Origin: Narthecium ossifragum
Lineage: Eukaryota; Streptophyta; Magnoliopsida; Dioscoreales; Nartheciaceae
Length of the DNA stretch: 64,000 nt
Assembly: GCA_963920575.1 (NCBI GenBank)
Contig: OY986969.1
Coordinates: 24,963,434-25,027,433, forward strand
Reading direction: 5' to 3'
Below are positions 61,101 to 64,000 of this stretch, one piece after another. The first letter of the stretch is position 1. Every line of letters starts with the position of its first letter. The notes beneath the pieces are model-generated. The model worked only from the letters and a program-made list of their open reading frames with translations, ran no database searches and was not told the origin of the DNA. The translations under genes and the position numbers were made by a program.

Positions 61101-62263
61101 CAGTGTCTCAAATGGGATTGTTTTCTGAGTTTCAGGTGAAACTGATGAAGATTTTGCACAAACTATTAGCCTCATTAAGGAGTATCAGTTCGCTCAAGTT
61201 CATATATCTCAGTTTTATCCACGACCAGGTATGTTCTTTGTGCCATTCATTTACATATGAAAACTAATGTTGCTTTTGTGATATATCCCTTAATCTTTTC
61301 TTGTTTGCTAGGCCAGGAACACCTGCTGCAAGGATGAAGAAAGTCCCCAGCACAGAAGTGAAGAAGCGGAGTCGTGAACTGACTTCTGTTTTTGAGTCAT
61401 TTACCCCATATCAAGAAATGAAAGGTCGCATCGAGAGAATATGGATAACGGAAATTGCTACTGATGGAATTCATCTGGTGAGGAAAAAATAATACACGAA
61501 TATTTCACTCTTTTTTAAGTTTAATCTTTTATGTATGGGGCTTATACAGTGTGTTCCAGGCACACTGGAAAATGAAGGAATATGAGCATCCTTGCATCAA
61601 TGCAAAAAGATTTGAGTAGCCATAGTCACCGAATTACCTTATTGTTACAAGGTTCTTAGGTTGGTTTTCGGCTGAATTATTCTTTGTTTCTAGGTGGGCC
61701 ATACAAAGGGATATGTGCAGGTGCTAGTGATAGCTCCAGAGAGCATATTGGGCACTGCAAGAGAAGTGAAGATCACATCTGTAGGAAGGTGGTCTGTGTT
61801 CGGAGAAGTGATTGAAGATCCTACACAAGATGATGGGGATGTCTCCCATGGAAGCTGCATTGGTGAATCCTCTCCTTGCGCAGATTCATGTGTGCAGCCC
61901 ATGTGTTCCGGAGAATCAGAATCCTGCGCATGCATGGTGCAGAACTTTGTGCCCAACAATACTATCAGCCTTAATGAAGCTCCAACCGATGTTAGTGTGG
62001 ACATCACCATGGCCAGAAATGTGCAAGGCAGTATGTTTGTTCACTCAATTCAATCCTTGCTATTAAGGAGGAGAAGAATTTCAGGATCAAACAAGATAGT
62101 TGATGGGCACAGTAGTAAAGTATTAGGAACACAAGAGAAAGATAAATATAGAGGTAAACTAGGTACTTTGGATTGGATTATGATTGGTGGAATGGTCGTT
62201 AGTTCACTAGCAATTGTAGTTTTATTGTTCTTGTATTCGTCTAAGCTTCCATCCATCCCATGA
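58108..62263 (+). CDS. Threonylcarbamoyladenosine tRNA methylthiotransferase (CDKAL1/MtaB type)
   Basis: Eleven exons join to 622 residues: 58108-58257, 58355-58393, 58943-59034, 59484-59733, 59915-60034, 60111-60186, 60509-60717, 60855-60963, 61136-61228, 61317-61477 and 61694-62263. The enzyme adds a methylthio group to t6A37 of tRNAs reading ANN codons, by radical SAM chemistry. The N-terminal cluster ligands are C59 (FGCSHNQ), C95 (NTCTVKS) and C124 (VAGCVPQ). The radical-SAM motif CLGACTYC supplies C193, C197 and C200. [11 protein letters not shown] and a TRAM-like region follow. The tail ends with one hydrophobic helix ([20 protein letters not shown]), as in tail-anchored ER CDKAL1. Intron 2 has a GC donor (58394-58395). 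Intron 9 ends at CCAG before GAACACC; a TAG lies five bases upstream. Confidence 0.93.
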
Positions 62264-62592
62264 AAAAAGTTGCTGCTGTATGACTGCATTCTTGCCTTGT
62301 GAAATTATTGTGAAGATTCCTTCACAGCATAGTCTATGTTTCCCCTTCTTTGCATGGTGGTCTCTTGTGGTATTCTAAATTGGCAGAAGACTTGTGATCT
62401 TGAAACACATTAAATGCTGACGAAAAGCCTGGCCTGAACCCTTCCGGGCCGGGCCGCCAAAGCCCAATCGACCTGGGCCTAAATCTAAGGAAATTTATAT
62501 GCGAGTAAGTTCGAGTTAGATGAGTGAGCTGGATTTAATTCATGAGTTCCAATTGTTAAGTTTCAAAAGGCCAGACAACCCTCCTTCTAATC
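62264..62592. other. Methylthiotransferase 3' flank
   Basis: 3'-UTR and intergenic DNA. No gene is seen. Confidence 0.4.
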
Positions 62593-62890
62593 TCCTCGGT
62601 GGAGGCGGAAATCCTTGCCATGAGAGGAGGGCTGCAAAAGGCAAAGAGGGGATTCGATCCATTGTTTTGGAATCCGACTCTCTTCTGGGTGTTTGACTAC
62701 GTATCTGGTAGATTTCCTTGGTCTCAGGAACTTGGTGATGCTTTACTATCCTTATGGCGCTTAGCTCCACAGTTTTCTATGATGATTTTTATGCATATAC
62801 TTCAAAAGTTTAACCAACTCTCTGAGGGGGATGTTTTGGTGACATCAGTTTATGAGAATTCAATGTTTCCCACACCTGAAGCCCTGTTGT
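62593..62890 (+). pseudogene. RNase H-like domain fragment (retrotransposon relic)
   Basis: An open stretch reads EAEILAMRGGLQKAKRGF, then YVSGRFPWSQELGDALLSLW, then RLAPQFSMMIFMHILQKFNQ and ends in a stop. It lines up with the AE-A-R-GL and HI-RE-N parts of plant LINE RNase H domains, but the ESD residue region and the final metal-binding part are degraded. It is a partial relic, unrelated in sequence to the one at 34288. Confidence 0.5.
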
Positions 62891-63445
62891 AATTTTTCTT
62901 TTCTCTTTGGTTACCCAGCCAGCTCAACTAATAAAATATATATACATATCTCCTCCAGGTTTCATTACATTGCTGCTAATGCCATTATATCTTCTTTTAC
63001 TAATTGAGCCTGATGGCTAGCAGTATAAAAAAAAAATAAAAAAAAACAGGGAAGAAGACACAGCTTCACATCTAAGGGGAATTGAAGGATTCACCCAGAC
63101 TGAAGCGGCCAGAACATCCGTGGCGGACGGAATTCAACTCACGTGAGATATGAATAAAAAAAAAACTCACGAGGTATATGAATAAAAAAGAATTGAAGAA
63201 TTCTCAGTTTTCCAAGATCTTCTTTGTTCATTTACCTCGTAAATTCAATTCCGAGATCTCCTTTGTTCATTTACCTCGTGAATTCAATTCCGATACCTCC
63301 TTTGTTCATTAACATCGTGAATTCAATTCCGAGACTGATGCTTTGACAACCTCAGCATGTGTGAACATATTTGTTCCCCACATATGATGTCTTCTTGCGT
63401 TCTTGTTTTATTTTCTCTTTGATTATCTAGCCATTGGGCTCAACT
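62891..63445. other. Intergenic DNA
   Basis: AT-rich DNA with A-runs near 63028-63045. It contains the 39-bp triplicate at 63215-63331 and no gene. Confidence 0.4.
63215..63331 (+). repeat. Three tandem 39-bp units
   Basis: Units 63215-63253, 63254-63292 and 63293-63331 each contain CTTTGTTCATT and end with ATTCAATTCCG. They differ by a few substitutions. Confidence 0.85.
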
Positions 63446-64000
63446 TGTCGCGCCCCGACCCGCGAAAGCCTAACCGGGCCGGGCGACGCGAACCGAAAAC
63501 TAACTAAATGCGGAAATAAAGGCGAGGGGTTCCCCCAATTTATTGATTTCACAATTCAATTCATAAGCACCCTGAATATTACAACAAATTTAAACCCCAA
63601 CAGATATAATATAATAATCCAAAACCTCAAGGGGTTACAACAGTTTATACATCATACTCCCATAGGAGACTAACTATAACAAAAGTGTAGAAAGGGATCA
63701 CCGGTCCTCAAACCCCGCCAGACGCCGCCGCGCCACCAAACACCTGCCCGGTAGGGGCTACTGAAGAAGAGCTGGCGCCTGCACCTGCAAAACGCAGCCC
63801 GGGTAGGAATGAGCATAAAGCTCAGTAGGGTTCTACACTACGTCACACAGAAGGAAGGGGAACGCAAGAGTGTCGCCCTCAAGTAAGACCTGGGTGTACA
63901 CAGGGGTCCCATAACCCCACCGCGTGTCCCTGAGGCCCACGATCATGGTCTTCCAGCCGAGCTGGTCACATGTCTGGTCGCACTCAGTAGCAGGAAACAA
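63446..64000 (-). mobile_element. 3' end of an LTR, same family as 22-28 kb (runs off the window)
   Basis: Starts TGTCGCGCCCCGACCCGCG, the complement of the LTR 3' end seen at 28237 and, at 22341, as TGTCGCGCCCC. It continues with matching strings such as CACCTGCAAAACGCAGCCCG and the CCCATAACCCCACCGCGTGT block shared with the solo LTR around 27720-27760. At least 555 bp are present. The rest of the element lies to the right of the window. Confidence 0.8.

Overview
This is a nuclear window from a flowering plant. Every protein gene is split by GT-AG introns (two use GC-AG), products include plastid-targeted proteins, and mobile DNA is of plant type. GC-rich first exons and a very GC-rich ferredoxin gene suggest a monocot, probably outside the grasses. 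That is an inference, and the species cannot be named from the sequence alone.

Layout, left to right. At 1-136 (-) lies the start of a zinc-finger homeodomain (ZF-HD) gene running off the edge, with a cluster of G-boxes upstream. At 4161-12381 (-) is a complete 16-exon APC2 gene (cullin subunit of the anaphase-promoting complex) with a hAT element in one intron. At 12.7-14.25 kb there is a tandem duplication and a small Pack-MULE carrying a sulfotransferase fragment. At 14435-16774 (+) is a 97-aa membrane protein gene, and at 17674-17746 (-) a tRNA-Arg(UCU).

From 18.4 to 29.2 kb is a transposon-rich block. It holds MITE-like elements, a second long-TIR element that captured an ABCG transporter fragment, an AT-rich repeat array, and a gag-only LTR retrotransposon (22341-28953, minus strand, TSD GTGGA). 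The 5' LTR of that element is interrupted by a solo LTR of the same family (25766-28237, TSD CATCA). These LTRs carry an unusual series of short palindromes with an ATCGATC core.

The right half is gene-dense: a BYPASS1-like gene (31324-32393, +), SHMT of the nuclear SHM6/7 type (35077-39131, -), two nested hAT elements (39957-40971), a possible 47-aa membrane microprotein (42023-42166, +), plastid ribosomal protein uL29c (43271-45046, -) head-to-head with an organellar-type 5'-3' exonuclease (45278-47824, +), a ferredoxin with a 7-residue insertion (48981-49454, +), an MLO gene (50192-55345, -), and an LEA/TMEM205-like gene (56074-57613, -) head-to-head with a CDKAL1-type tRNA methylthiotransferase (58108-62263, +). 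The last 555 bases are the end of another LTR of the 22-28 kb family.

The genes are mostly unrelated housekeeping or stress functions and do not form a pathway. The two shared divergent promoters (45047-45277 and 57614-58107) are the clearest cases of linked regulation, the second with three ABRE-type ACGTGTC motifs. Exon models were built by hand from splice sites, reading frame and family similarity. Each complete multi-exon model sums to a multiple of three. No database search was run.
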